DNA of 64,000 bases from NCBI RefSeq assembly GCF_000204195.1, contig NZ_AFBG01000019.1, forward strand, positions 496,001 through 560,000, given 5' to 3'. The translations under genes and the position numbers were made by a program. The stretch's first letter is position 1; each line of letters begins with the position of its first letter. Under the pieces are notes generated by a model. That model made no database searches, was not told the DNA's origin, and saw only the letters and a list, made by a program, of their open reading frames with translations. Below are positions 37,220-47,202 of this stretch, piece by piece. This DNA comes from Acidovorax radicis N35 (GTDB taxonomy: Bacteria > Pseudomonadota > Gammaproteobacteria > Burkholderiales > Burkholderiaceae_C).

Positions 37220-38095
37220 GTGCAATTTGTGCAACTGTTGATCAGCGGTGTCTCACAGGGATGCATCTACGGGCTGATCGCGCTCGGGTTCGTGCTTATC
37301 TACAAAGCCACGGAGACCGTGAGCTTTGCCCAGGGCGAACTCATGATGCTGGGCGCGTTCTGCGGCCTCGCGCTCATGACGGTGCTGGGCTTTCCCTTCT
37401 GGGTGGCGGTGCTCGCCAGCATCCTGGCCATGGGTCTTTTCGGTACGGTGCTCGAGCGCGCGGTGATCCGTCCCATCCTGGGCCAGCCCGCGTTCTCCAT
37501 CGTCATGCTCACCATAGGCATCGGCTACGTGCTGCGTGGGCTGGTCACGATGATCCCCAACATCGGCACCGACACCCATACGCTGCCCGTGCCCTACAAG
37601 GACCTGTCGTTTCGCCTCGGCGCGCTGGTGCTCAACGCCGAGCAGCTGGTGGTGATCGGTGCCACCGGCGTGTTGTGTGTGCTGCTGTTTGCCATGTTCC
37701 GCTACAGCAAGCTCGGCATTGCCATGCAGGCGTCATCGCAGAACCAGCTGGCGGCCTACTACATGGGCATCCCCGTTCAGCGTCTGAACGGCCTGGCCTG
37801 GGGGCTTGCCGCGGCGGTGGCGGCGGTAGCCGGGCTGCTGTTGGCACCCATCACCTTTGTGCACGCGAACATGGGACTCATCGGGCTCAAGGCCTTTCCG
37901 GCGGCCGTGGTGGGCGGCTTCGGCAGCCTGCCGGGCGCCATCGTGGGCGGGCTGGTCATCGGCATCGTCGAATCGCTCTCGGGCTTCTATCTGCCCGACG
38001 GCTTCAAGGACACGGCCGCGTACATCGTGGTGCTAATCATGTTGATGGTCAAACCCAACGGTCTGTTCGGCGAAAAATTGAGAAAGAAAGTCTGA
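37220..38095 (+). CDS. livH: Branched-chain-type ABC transporter permease (LivH)
   Basis: A 291-residue integral membrane protein with about eight hydrophobic segments. Family motifs: SGVSQGCIYGLIALGFVLIYKAT, ETVSFAQGELMMLGAF and the late GGFGSLPGAIVGGLVIG. The start is GTG 37220 with GGAG about 8 bases upstream; the frame is open to 36986 but that part contains the operator. With LivM it forms the channel. The substrate may be a carboxylic acid rather than an amino acid, given the embedded acyl-CoA synthetase. Confidence 0.9.
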   Translation: MQFVQLLISGVSQGCIYGLIALGFVLIYKATETVSFAQGELMMLGAFCGLALMTVLGFPFWVAVLASILAMGLFGTVLERAVIRPILGQPAFSIVMLTIGIGYVLRGLVTMIPNIGTDTHTLPVPYKDLSFRLGALVLNAEQLVVIGATGVLCVLLFAMFRYSKLGIAMQASSQNQLAAYYMGIPVQRLNGLAWGLAAAVAAVAGLLLAPITFVHANMGLIGLKAFPAAVVGGFGSLPGAIVGGLVIGIVESLSGFYLPDGFKDTAAYIVVLIMLMVKPNGLFGEKLRKKV

Positions 38096-38099
38096 CCCC

Positions 38100-39176
38100 A
38101 TGCGCTTTCTTTTCAAGACATCTTACGAACAAGACCTGCGCCTGGCCAAGCATGGCGGGCATGTCTTCTGGTACAGCCTGCTGGCCGCAGGGCTGGTCGC
38201 AGCCCCCTGGGTGGCGCCGGAGTATTGGCTGGCGCAACTCACCTTTGTGCTGATCTACGCCATCGTGGGCCTGGGGCTCATGCTGCTGGCCGGCTTCACG
38301 GGGCTGTTCTCGCTGGGTCATGCGGCCTTCCTCGGCGTAGGGGCGTACACGCAGGCGGTGCTCACGGGCATGGGCTGGCCGTTCGCGCTGTCGCTGGCCT
38401 GCGCGGCGGGGCTGTCGGCCGCCGTGGGCGTAGTGGTGGGCCTGCCCGCGCTGCGCGTCAAGGGCATCTACCTGGGCATGGCCACGCTGTCGTTCGGCTT
38501 CATCGTCGAGGAGGTGTTTGCGCGGTGGGAATCGGTCACAGGCGGCAACTCTGGCAAGCACCTGGTGCCGCCCGAAATCTGGGGGTTCAAGTTTGAATCC
38601 ACCGAGTCGTTCTACTTTTTGTGCCTCGTGATTGCCGTGGTCAGCACGCTGGCCATCCTGAACCTGCTGCGCTCGCCCACGGGCCGGGCCTTCGTCGCCA
38701 TCCGCGACTCGGAGATCTCGGCGCAGAGCATGGGCATCCACCTGGCGCGCTACAAGACCCTGTCGTTCTCGATCTCGGCGGCGCTGGCCGGCGTGGGCGG
38801 CGCGCTGTATGCGCACAAGCTGCAATTCATCTCGCCCGACCAGTTCAACATCCTGCAGTCCATCGACCTGCTGCTGATGATCGTGATCGGCGGGCTGGGC
38901 TCGGTGCATGGCGCGTTCCTGGGGGCCATCTTCCTCATCACCATGCCGCAGATGATTTCGCTCAGCAAGGACTGGCTGCCCGCCGCCATCGGCCAGGCGC
39001 CGGGCCTGCAGGCCGTGGTCTATGGGGTGGTGCTGATCGCCTTTGTATTGTTCGAGCCCATGGGGCTGTACGGCCGCTGGCTCAAGGTGCGCACCTGGCT
39101 GCAGATGTTCCCGTTCTACCGCAGGGGCCTGTTCAAGCGGCAGAAGTCGTTCCAGAAATCGGACAGGTTGAAATGA
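38100..39176 (+). CDS. livM: Branched-chain-type ABC transporter permease (LivM)
   Basis: A 358-residue permease with membrane helices between about residues 25 and 330. Typical motifs: LLAGFTGLFSLGHAAFLGVGAY, VKGIYLGMATLSFGF and VIGGLGSVHGAFLGA. It starts 4 bases after livH. A polar C-terminal tail (YRRGLFKRQKSFQKSDRLK) is as in relatives. A repeat (39177-39325) separates it from livG. Confidence 0.92.
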   Translation: MRFLFKTSYEQDLRLAKHGGHVFWYSLLAAGLVAAPWVAPEYWLAQLTFVLIYAIVGLGLMLLAGFTGLFSLGHAAFLGVGAYTQAVLTGMGWPFALSLACAAGLSAAVGVVVGLPALRVKGIYLGMATLSFGFIVEEVFARWESVTGGNSGKHLVPPEIWGFKFESTESFYFLCLVIAVVSTLAILNLLRSPTGRAFVAIRDSEISAQSMGIHLARYKTLSFSISAALAGVGGALYAHKLQFISPDQFNILQSIDLLLMIVIGGLGSVHGAFLGAIFLITMPQMISLSKDWLPAAIGQAPGLQAVVYGVVLIAFVLFEPMGLYGRWLKVRTWLQMFPFYRRGLFKRQKSFQKSDRLK

Positions 39177-39325
39177 AACACCCCCTGAGTCGCTTCGCGC
39201 CTTCCCCCTCTCTCGACTCGCTGCGCGAGTCGGGAGGGGGACGCCCCCAGCGCGGCGGGGCGGCCCTTGCGCGGGGGCACTGGCTCGGGGCACGCCGGTT
39301 TCAACGGCCGTGCACTCATCCCATG
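39177..39325. repeat. CCCCCTGAG-family repeat between livM and livG
   Basis: It begins at the livM stop with ACACCCCCTGAGTCGCTTCG and carries the hairpin CTCGACTCGCTGCGCGAGTCG (about 39213-39233, imperfect) and GCACTGGCTCGGGGCACGCC. It is related to the repeat after cysK. It lies inside an otherwise tight operon, so it is probably transcribed. Confidence 0.6.
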
Positions 39326-39334
39326 GAACAGTGA

Positions 39335-40198
39335 ATGACCAACGCTGCTTTGCCCATGAACACCGCTGATTTACTTCTCAGCGCCCAGAACCTCAGCGTG
39401 CGCTTTGGCGGCGTACTGGCGGTCAACAACGTGAGCTTCGATGTGCGCCGTGGCGAGGTGTTCACCCTCATAGGCCCCAACGGTGCCGGCAAGACGACGG
39501 TGTTCAATCTCATCAGCCGCATCTACACGCCCACCACCGGCACCATCGCCTATGCGGGCCCGGGCGGGGCCCTGCTGCCGCTGACCGACCAGCCGCCGCA
39601 CAAGGTAGCGGGCCTGGGCATTGCACGCACCTTCCAGAACATCGAACTCTTCGAGCACGCAAGCGTGCTGCACAACCTTCTGATCGGCCGCCACACCCGC
39701 CGCGAGACGGGCCTGTGGGCCGACATGCTCTTTACCCGCAAGGTGCGCGATGCGGAGATCCGCGCCCGAGAAAAGGCCGAGCAGGTCATCGACTTCCTCG
39801 ACCTGCAGCACTACCGCGACACCATGGTGGCCGGCCTGCCGTACGGAGTGCGCAAGGTGGTGGAGCTGGCACGCGCCTTGTGCACCGAGCCACAACTGTT
39901 GCTGCTCGATGAGCCATCGTCGGGCCTGAACGTGGAGGAGACCGACGACATGGCCTTCTGGATCCAGGACATCCAGCACGAGCTGGGCATCACCGTGCTG
40001 ATGGTGGAACACGATATGTCACTGGTCTCCAAGGTGTCCGACCGCGTGCTGGCCATGAACCAGGGCGAGGTCGTGGCCATGGGTACGCCGCGCGAGGTGC
40101 AGTCGCACCCCGGGGTGATCGAGGCCTACCTGGGCACCATCGACGATGTGAGCAACCTGCGCCGCCCGGCGGGTTCCAACCTGGGGGTTCGGGCATGA
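39335..40198 (+). CDS. livG: Branched-chain-type ABC transporter ATPase (LivG)
   Basis: A 287-residue ABC ATPase. Walker A GPNGAGKTT (about residues 49-57), Q-loop with RTFQNIELFEH, the LivG-type signature YGVRKVVELARAL (lacking the canonical LSGGQ but in the right place), Walker B LLLLDEPSSGLN and H-loop VEHDMSLV. It lies downstream of a repeat and overlaps livF by 4 bases. Confidence 0.92.
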   Translation: MTNAALPMNTADLLLSAQNLSVRFGGVLAVNNVSFDVRRGEVFTLIGPNGAGKTTVFNLISRIYTPTTGTIAYAGPGGALLPLTDQPPHKVAGLGIARTFQNIELFEHASVLHNLLIGRHTRRETGLWADMLFTRKVRDAEIRAREKAEQVIDFLDLQHYRDTMVAGLPYGVRKVVELARALCTEPQLLLLDEPSSGLNVEETDDMAFWIQDIQHELGITVLMVEHDMSLVSKVSDRVLAMNQGEVVAMGTPREVQSHPGVIEAYLGTIDDVSNLRRPAGSNLGVRA

Positions 40199-41013
40199 GC
40201 GCCGTACTTGCAGCCGCCCACACACCAACCACAGCAGCAGCTGACCAGCCCCTGCTGCGTCTGCAGAACGTGGAAAGCGCCTACGGCCCCATCAAGGCCA
40301 TCCGGGGCGTGAGCCTGCAGGTGCGGCGCGGCGAGATCGCGGCCGTGCTGGGCAGCAACGGCGCGGGCAAGACCACCATCTTGAAAACCATCAGCGGCAT
40401 CATCGACCCCCGCAAGGGCTCCATCGAATTCGCGGGCGCCGACATCACCGCCAACGACCCGGCGGCCATCGTGCGCCGGGGCCTCATGCATGTGCCCGAG
40501 GGGCGCGAGGTGTTTGCACTGCTCTCGGTGCGCGACAACTTGCTCATGGGCGCCTACACCCGCAGCGACGCCGATGCCGTGGCTCGGGATATTGAAACGG
40601 TGTATGGCTACTTCCCCATCCTGAAGGAGCGCGCCGCGCAGGATGCTGGTTTGCTCTCGGGTGGGCAGCAGCAGATGCTGGCGATCTCGCGCGCGTTGAT
40701 GGCCAACCCCGAACTCATCTTGCTGGACGAGCCCAGCCTGGGCCTGTCTCCCAAGCTCACCAAGGAGATCTTCGAGATCGTTGTGCGCATCAACCGCGAG
40801 CGCGGCACCACCATCCTGCTGGTGGAGCAGAACGCCAACATGGCCCTCAACGCATCGGACTACGGCTATGTGCTGGAGAACGGCCGCATCGTGATGGAAG
40901 ACAGCTGCGAGCGCCTGCGCGAAAAGGACGACATCAAGGAGTTCTACCTGGGCATGAAGGATGTCGGCGTGCGCGGCGAGCGGCGCTGGAAAAAGAAGAA
41001 AACATGGCGATGA
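40195..41013 (+). CDS. livF: Branched-chain-type ABC transporter ATPase (LivF)
   Basis: A 272-residue ABC ATPase. Walker A GSNGAGKTT, signature LLSGGQQQMLAISRALM, Walker B LILLDEPSLGLSP and VEQNANMAL. The N-terminal ~20 residues and a basic tail (RGERRWKKKKTWR) extend beyond the usual LivF. The acyl-CoA synthetase gene begins 7 bases later. Confidence 0.92.
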   Translation: MSAVLAAAHTPTTAAADQPLLRLQNVESAYGPIKAIRGVSLQVRRGEIAAVLGSNGAGKTTILKTISGIIDPRKGSIEFAGADITANDPAAIVRRGLMHVPEGREVFALLSVRDNLLMGAYTRSDADAVARDIETVYGYFPILKERAAQDAGLLSGGQQQMLAISRALMANPELILLDEPSLGLSPKLTKEIFEIVVRINRERGTTILLVEQNANMALNASDYGYVLENGRIVMEDSCERLREKDDIKEFYLGMKDVGVRGERRWKKKKTWR

Positions 41014-41020
41014 GGACGGT

Positions 41021-42877
41021 ATGAGCAATCTCTGGGACCTTTCTCACATCCAGCCCGCAGGCACTGACGTGCTCGCAGGCGACACCATCGCCGCCATGTT
41101 CTGGAACGCCGTGGCCGAGCGCGGCCCGCGCGTGTGGATGCGCCAGAAGGAACTGGGCATCTGGAAGAGCTGGACCTGGGACCAGACGGCCGAGGCCGTG
41201 CGGGAGATTGCGGGTGGCCTGATGTCGCTGGGGTTTGCGCCCGGAGAATGCGCGTCCATCCTGTCCAACACCAACATCGAATGGGTGCTGGCCGACCTGG
41301 CCGTGCTGAGCTGTGGCGGCGTGGCCAACGGCATCTACCCCACCGATGCGGCGGCGCAGGTGCACTACCTGAGCGAAGACTCGCGCACCACGGTGCTGTT
41401 TGTGGAGGACGACGAGCAGCTCGACAAGGCGCTGGAAGTGCGCGGCGGCCTGCCCCTGCTGCGCAAGATTGTGGTGTTCGACATGGAAGGCCTGCGCAGC
41501 CTGAACGACCCCGATGTGCTGAGCCTTGCGGGCCTGCGCGAGCTTGGCAGGGCCTGGAATACACAACACCCCGACGCGCTGATGCAGCGCGTCAAGGCCT
41601 GCCGACCCGAAGACCTGGCCATCCTGGTGTACACCTCGGGCACCACCGGCAAGCCCAAGGGTGCCATGCACACGCACGCCGCGCTTACCTACACCGTGCG
41701 CGGCTACAACACGCTGATCTCGCGCAGCGAGGCCGACGAGACCATGTGTTTTCTGCCGCTGTGTCACATCGCCGAACGGATGGGCGGCGAATACTTCTCG
41801 CTCTACACCGGCGCGCGCCTGAACTTTGTCGAGAACCCCGACACCGTGCCCGAGAACGTGCGAGAGATCGCGCCCACGGTGTTCACCGCCGTACCCCGGG
41901 TGTGGGAGAAGTTCTATTCGGGCGTGATGATCGCGCTCAAGGAATCCACGCGCATGCAGCAGGCGGCCTATGCCTGGTCGATTGGCGTGGGCACCCGCAT
42001 CGCAGATCGGGTGCTGGCCGGACAGCCGGTGGGCGGTTTGCTGAAGGCGCAGTTCATGCTGGCGCGCTTTCTGGCGCTCAACAATGTGCGCAAGCTCATC
42101 GGCATCCACCGTGCGCGCTTTCTGGTCACAGGCGCAGCGCCCATTTCGCCCGATCTGGTGAAGTGGTACCTGGCGCTGGGCGTGCCCATGCTGGAGGTGT
42201 GGGGCATGACCGAGACCTGCGGCGCCTCCACTGGCGTACCCGCCAGCCGCATCAAACCGGGCTCCATCGGCCCGGCGGCCAGCTACAACGAGGTGCGCAT
42301 CGACCCCGCCACGGGCGAAATTCTGGTGCGTGGCCCCAATGTGTTCAAGGGCTATCTCAACCAGCCCGAGAAAACCGCTGAAACCATCGACCCCGAAGGC
42401 TGGCTGCACACGGGCGATGTGGGCCTGATCGACGCCGACGGCTACCTGCGCATCACCGACCGCATGAAGGACATCATCATCACGGCGGGCGGCAAGAACA
42501 TCACGCCGAGCGAGCTGGAGAACGAACTCAAGTTCAGCCCTTACATCACCGATGCGGTGGTGATTGGCGACAAACTGCCCTACCTCACGGTGATCATCAT
42601 GATCGACCAGGAGAACGTGGAAAAGTACGCACAGGACAACGACGTGCCGTTCTCCAACTACGCCAGCCTGACCCGCACGCGCGAGGTGCAGGAGCTGATC
42701 CAGGGCGAAATCGACCGCGTGAACGCCAAGTTCGCCCGCGTGGAGCAGATCAAGAAGTTCTTCCTGCTCGACACACAGCTCACGGCCGAGGACGAAGAGC
42801 TGACACCCACCATGAAGCTCAAGCGCAAGCTGGTGCAGCAAAAGTACGCACCGCAGATTGAGGCGATGTACCGGTAG
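41021..42877 (+). CDS. Acyl-CoA synthetase (AMP-forming, long-chain type)
   Basis: A 618-residue ANL-superfamily ligase. P-loop YTSGTTGKPKG at about residue 203, the A5-type motif VWGMTETCGAS, WLHTGDVGLIDADGYLRITDR (given as HTGDVG) and the flexible-hinge region DIIITAGGKNI with the C-terminal lysine in TPTMKLKRK. This pattern matches the FadD15/long-chain-like AMP-binding family. It activates a carboxylic acid to its CoA ester. Its position between livF and livK suggests that the transported compound is activated on entry. ATG 41021 is chosen over upstream in-frame starts inside livF. Confidence 0.9.
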   Translation: MSNLWDLSHIQPAGTDVLAGDTIAAMFWNAVAERGPRVWMRQKELGIWKSWTWDQTAEAVREIAGGLMSLGFAPGECASILSNTNIEWVLADLAVLSCGGVANGIYPTDAAAQVHYLSEDSRTTVLFVEDDEQLDKALEVRGGLPLLRKIVVFDMEGLRSLNDPDVLSLAGLRELGRAWNTQHPDALMQRVKACRPEDLAILVYTSGTTGKPKGAMHTHAALTYTVRGYNTLISRSEADETMCFLPLCHIAERMGGEYFSLYTGARLNFVENPDTVPENVREIAPTVFTAVPRVWEKFYSGVMIALKESTRMQQAAYAWSIGVGTRIADRVLAGQPVGGLLKAQFMLARFLALNNVRKLIGIHRARFLVTGAAPISPDLVKWYLALGVPMLEVWGMTETCGASTGVPASRIKPGSIGPAASYNEVRIDPATGEILVRGPNVFKGYLNQPEKTAETIDPEGWLHTGDVGLIDADGYLRITDRMKDIIITAGGKNITPSELENELKFSPYITDAVVIGDKLPYLTVIIMIDQENVEKYAQDNDVPFSNYASLTRTREVQELIQGEIDRVNAKFARVEQIKKFFLLDTQLTAEDEELTPTMKLKRKLVQQKYAPQIEAMYR

Positions 42878-42996
42878 GTGCGCATGTCACGCAACCACAG
42901 GCCACGCCCATCAGGATAGGGAAAGTGCTGGTGCCCCACCCCGGGCATCGTTCTATAACGAGCAACCGAGTTCGATCCAACCAAAGGAGACGTGCC

Positions 42997-44163
42997 ATGA
43001 AGTTTCATCACATTGCCGCGCTGGCCATCGTGGCCATGGCCGGCGGTGCTGCGCAGGCGCAGCCCAGCCAGGGCGTGAGCAAGGACACCATCACGCTGGG
43101 GTCCATCCAGGATCTGTCGGGCCCGCTGGCGGGTTTTGGCAAGCAGGTGCGGCTGGGCATGATGTTGCGCGTGGACGAGGCCAACGAGCAAGGCGGCGTC
43201 AACGGCCGCAAGCTCGACCTGAAGGTGGAAGACTCGGGCTACGACCCCAAGAAAGCCGTGTTGGCCGCGCAGAAGCTGGTGAACCAGGACAAGATCTTCA
43301 TGATGGTGGGCCACATCGGCACGGCCCAGAACCTGGCGGCCATGCCCGTGCAGTTCAGCAAGAACGTGATCAACTTCTTCCCCATCACGGCCGCGCGGGA
43401 AATGTACGAACCCTTCCACAAGCTCAAGTATTCGTTTGCCGCCACCTACTACGACCAGATCCGTCTGGCAGCGCCCAAGCTCATCAAGGAAAAAGGCGCC
43501 AAGAAGATCTGCACCATCTACCAGGATGACGAGTTTGGCCTGGAGGTGATGCGCGGGGGCGAGGCGGCACTCAAGTCCATGGGCATGGACTTCACCGAGA
43601 AGACCTCGTACAAGCGCGGCGCCACCGACTTCTCTTCACAGGTCGCCAAGATGAAGTCGTCCGAATGCGACTTCGTGATCCTGGGCACCATCATCCGCGA
43701 GACCATCGGCACGATTGGCGAGGCGCGCAAAACGGGCTTCAACCCCACGTTCCTCGGCTCCAGCGCAGCGTACACCGACCTTATCCACAAGCTGGGCGGC
43801 AAGCCCATGGACGGGCTGTACGCCACCATGACGGTGCAGCACCCTTATCTGGACGAGGCCAGCCAGCCGATCCGCTTCTGGGCCAACAAGTACAAGACCA
43901 AGTTCAATGAAGACCCCACCGTCTTCTCGGTCTACGGCTACAACGCGGTCGATGCATTCATCAAGGCCGCGCAGAAGGCGGGCCCCAACCTGAGCACCGA
44001 CAGCTTCATCAAGGCCATGGACACCATGGTGATTCCGCCCGACATGTTCGGCAGCGCCGAAGCCAGTTTTGGCCCACAAAAACGCCTGGGCAGCGATCTT
44101 TCGCGCCTGTCGCAGATCACCGACGGCAAGTGGAAGGTGGTGTCCGACTACGTCAAGCCATGA
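42997..44163 (+). CDS. livK: Branched-chain-type ABC transporter substrate-binding protein (LivK-like)
   Basis: A 388-residue periplasmic binding protein with signal peptide MKFHHIAALAIVAMAGGAAQAQ. Type I periplasmic binding fold motifs: ITLGSIQDLSGPLAGFGKQ, LKVEDSGYDPKKAVLAAQKLV and IYQDDEFGLEVMRG. It belongs to the LivK/AmiC-like group whose ligands include amino acids, aromatic acids and fatty acids. A strong AAAGGAGA site precedes the ATG at 42997, and a terminator follows, closing the liv operon. Confidence 0.92.
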   Translation: MKFHHIAALAIVAMAGGAAQAQPSQGVSKDTITLGSIQDLSGPLAGFGKQVRLGMMLRVDEANEQGGVNGRKLDLKVEDSGYDPKKAVLAAQKLVNQDKIFMMVGHIGTAQNLAAMPVQFSKNVINFFPITAAREMYEPFHKLKYSFAATYYDQIRLAAPKLIKEKGAKKICTIYQDDEFGLEVMRGGEAALKSMGMDFTEKTSYKRGATDFSSQVAKMKSSECDFVILGTIIRETIGTIGEARKTGFNPTFLGSSAAYTDLIHKLGGKPMDGLYATMTVQHPYLDEASQPIRFWANKYKTKFNEDPTVFSVYGYNAVDAFIKAAQKAGPNLSTDSFIKAMDTMVIPPDMFGSAEASFGPQKRLGSDLSRLSQITDGKWKVVSDYVKP

Positions 44164-44181
44164 GAACTTAAACGCTCTCAC

Positions 44182-44201
44182 AAGCCGCCTTCGGGCGGCT
44201 T
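44182..44201 (+). terminator. Rho-independent terminator after livK
   Basis: AAGCCGCC-TTCG-GGCGGCTT stem-loop with a stable UUCG-type tetraloop and TTTG after it. Confidence 0.88.
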
Positions 44202-44250
44202 TTGTATTTCAGGGGGTGCATCCGAGCCTAGTCGGTGGCAAAATTTAACC

Positions 44251-44272
44251 AAGCAGTAACTTTGCATAAATA
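44251..44272. promoter_or_regulatory. Possible TetR-type operator upstream of the acyl-CoA dehydrogenase
   Basis: AAGCAGTAACTTTGCATAAA followed by TA agrees with the operator at 61080-61101 at about 16 of 22 positions, keeping AAGCA, CTTTG and AAATA in register. It lies 17 bases before the start codon at 44289. The dyad symmetry is weaker than in the other two sites. Confidence 0.45.
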
Positions 44273-44288
44273 GACCAAGTCCACCGCC

Positions 44289-45452
44289 ATGATCGAACGC
44301 ACCCTCTTCCAGCCCGACCACCAGGCCTTTTCCGACAGCTTCCGCCGCTTCATCGAAAAGGAAGTGACGCCCCACCACGCCGCCTGGGAAGACCAGGGCT
44401 ATGTGGCGCGCGAGGTGTGGAGCCAGGCGGGCGCCAACGGCTTTCTGTGCATGAGCCTGCCCGAGGAGTATGGCGGCGCTGGGGCCGACAAGCTGTACTC
44501 GGTGGCGCAGATGGAAGAGCTGGCGCGTGCAGGCACCACTGGTATCGGCTTTGGTCTGCACAGCGAGATCGTGGCGCCGTACATCCTGCACTACGGCACT
44601 GAAGCCCAGAAACAGAAGTACCTGCCGCAGATGGCAAGCGGCGCCGTGGTGGGCGCAATCGCCATGAGCGAGCCGGCCGCAGGCAGCGACCTGCAAGGCA
44701 TCAAGACCACGGCCATCAAAAGTGCGGACGGATCACACTACGTGCTGAACGGCAGCAAGACCTTCATCACCAACGGCTGGCATGCCGACCTCGTGATCGT
44801 GGTCGCCAAGACCGACCCGGCGGCCGGGGCCAAGGGCACCAGCCTGTTGCTGGTGGAGCGCGGCATGCCCGGTTTTGAAAAAGGCCAGCGCCTCAAGAAG
44901 ATGGGCATGAAGGCGCAGGACACGTCCGAGCTGTTCTTCAACGACGTGCAGGTGCCGGTGGACAACCTGCTGGGCGGCCCCGCCATGGAAGGGCGCGGCT
45001 TCATCTGCCTGATGGAACAGTTGCCCTGGGAGCGCCTGCAAATCGCCATCACCGCCGTGGCCGCCGCCCAGGCCGCCATTGACTGGACGCTGGACTACGT
45101 CAAGCAGCGCAAGGTCTTTGGCCAGAGCGTGGCGTCATTTCAAAACACCCGCCACACCCTGGCCGAGCTGCAAACGCAGGTGCAGGTGGCCCGCGTGTTC
45201 GTCGACAAATGCTGTGAGCTGATCGTGCGCGATCAGCTCGACACCGAAACCGCCAGCATGGCCAAGTACTGGACGACCGACCTGCAATGCAAGGTGATGG
45301 ACGAATGCGTGCAGCTGTTTGGCGGCTATGGCTACATGTGGGAATACCCCATCACCCGCGCCTATGCCGACGCACGCGTGCAGCGCATTTATGGCGGCAC
45401 CAACGAGATCATGAAAGAAGTGATTGCGCGGGCCATGGGCCTGGGCAAATAA
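44289..45452 (+). CDS. Acyl-CoA dehydrogenase
   Basis: A 387-residue flavoenzyme (alpha-beta-alpha ACAD fold). FAD/substrate motifs: AIAMSEPAAGSDLQGIKTTA, TFITNGWHADLVIVVAKT, QLFGGYGYMWEYPITRAY and a C-terminal IYGGTNEIMKEV. The catalytic-glutamate position of medium-chain enzymes (YEGT) is YGGT here, as in long-chain or isovaleryl-type enzymes, so the base must lie elsewhere. It introduces a 2,3 double bond into an acyl-CoA. Confidence 0.92.
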   Translation: MIERTLFQPDHQAFSDSFRRFIEKEVTPHHAAWEDQGYVAREVWSQAGANGFLCMSLPEEYGGAGADKLYSVAQMEELARAGTTGIGFGLHSEIVAPYILHYGTEAQKQKYLPQMASGAVVGAIAMSEPAAGSDLQGIKTTAIKSADGSHYVLNGSKTFITNGWHADLVIVVAKTDPAAGAKGTSLLLVERGMPGFEKGQRLKKMGMKAQDTSELFFNDVQVPVDNLLGGPAMEGRGFICLMEQLPWERLQIAITAVAAAQAAIDWTLDYVKQRKVFGQSVASFQNTRHTLAELQTQVQVARVFVDKCCELIVRDQLDTETASMAKYWTTDLQCKVMDECVQLFGGYGYMWEYPITRAYADARVQRIYGGTNEIMKEVIARAMGLGK

Positions 45453-45524
45453 CGGAATGCACCGCGCCGTGAATAACGCAGTGCATGACACACTGCACCA
45501 CGCCGCAGTGGGCGCCGAATGCCG

Positions 45525-45827
45525 CTACAGGTACCAGGCGGCGCGGGCTTCTTCGGGGCTGAGCGGCGCACCGGGGCGGCGGTCGGTGACATTCAGCCAG
45601 GAGCGCACCCCCTGGCTGCCACTCAGCGCGCGCATCAGCAGCAAGCCTGCACCAATGCCGCGAATGGCCGCCGAGCTGCGACTGGGCGCCATGAAGGCCG
45701 CCACCGCCAGCGCGCTGGATGCAGCCAGCACGACATGGTGCTCCAGCGCAAACCCTTCGCGCGTGTCGTCGTATTCGATAGCGCTGCGCGCGATACGCGG
45801 CAATGCAGGGGATGTATTTCGTTCCAT
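45525..45827 (-). CDS. Small hypothetical protein with a hydrophobic core
   Basis: 100 residues from ATG 45827 (MERNTSPALPRIARSAIEYDD). A polar N-terminal part is followed by two hydrophobic stretches (HHVVLAASSALAVAAFMA and AIRGIGAGLLLMRALSG), suggesting a small membrane-associated protein. It lies antiparallel between two acyl-CoA genes. No family is recognised; coding status rests on its protein-like composition and a clear gap in the plus-strand genes. Confidence 0.5.
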   Translation of the reverse strand: MERNTSPALPRIARSAIEYDDTREGFALEHHVVLAASSALAVAAFMAPSRSSAAIRGIGAGLLLMRALSGSQGVRSWLNVTDRRPGAPLSPEEARAAWYL

Positions 45828-45973
45828 AGCCAGAAATGTAGATTGCAACCGCCGAAAGATAGTGCAAAAACCACTGCACCCGCGTCAGAAAGCACCTTGT
45901 AGTGGCGTGAGCCACGCCCAGCTGCTTTACCGCCGCACTGCTTGAAGTTTAGAGAAACCACCGGAGACCATTC

Positions 45974-47179
<1,206 letters not shown>

Positions 47180-47202
47180 TGGACTGGGTAGGAGACAAGA
47201 AC

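Noticed and set aside
45902..45918. Inverted repeat GTGGC-GTGA-GCCAC before the thiolase gene as an operator
   Set aside because: Too short and without a second copy or an adjacent regulator; kept only as a remark under the thiolase.
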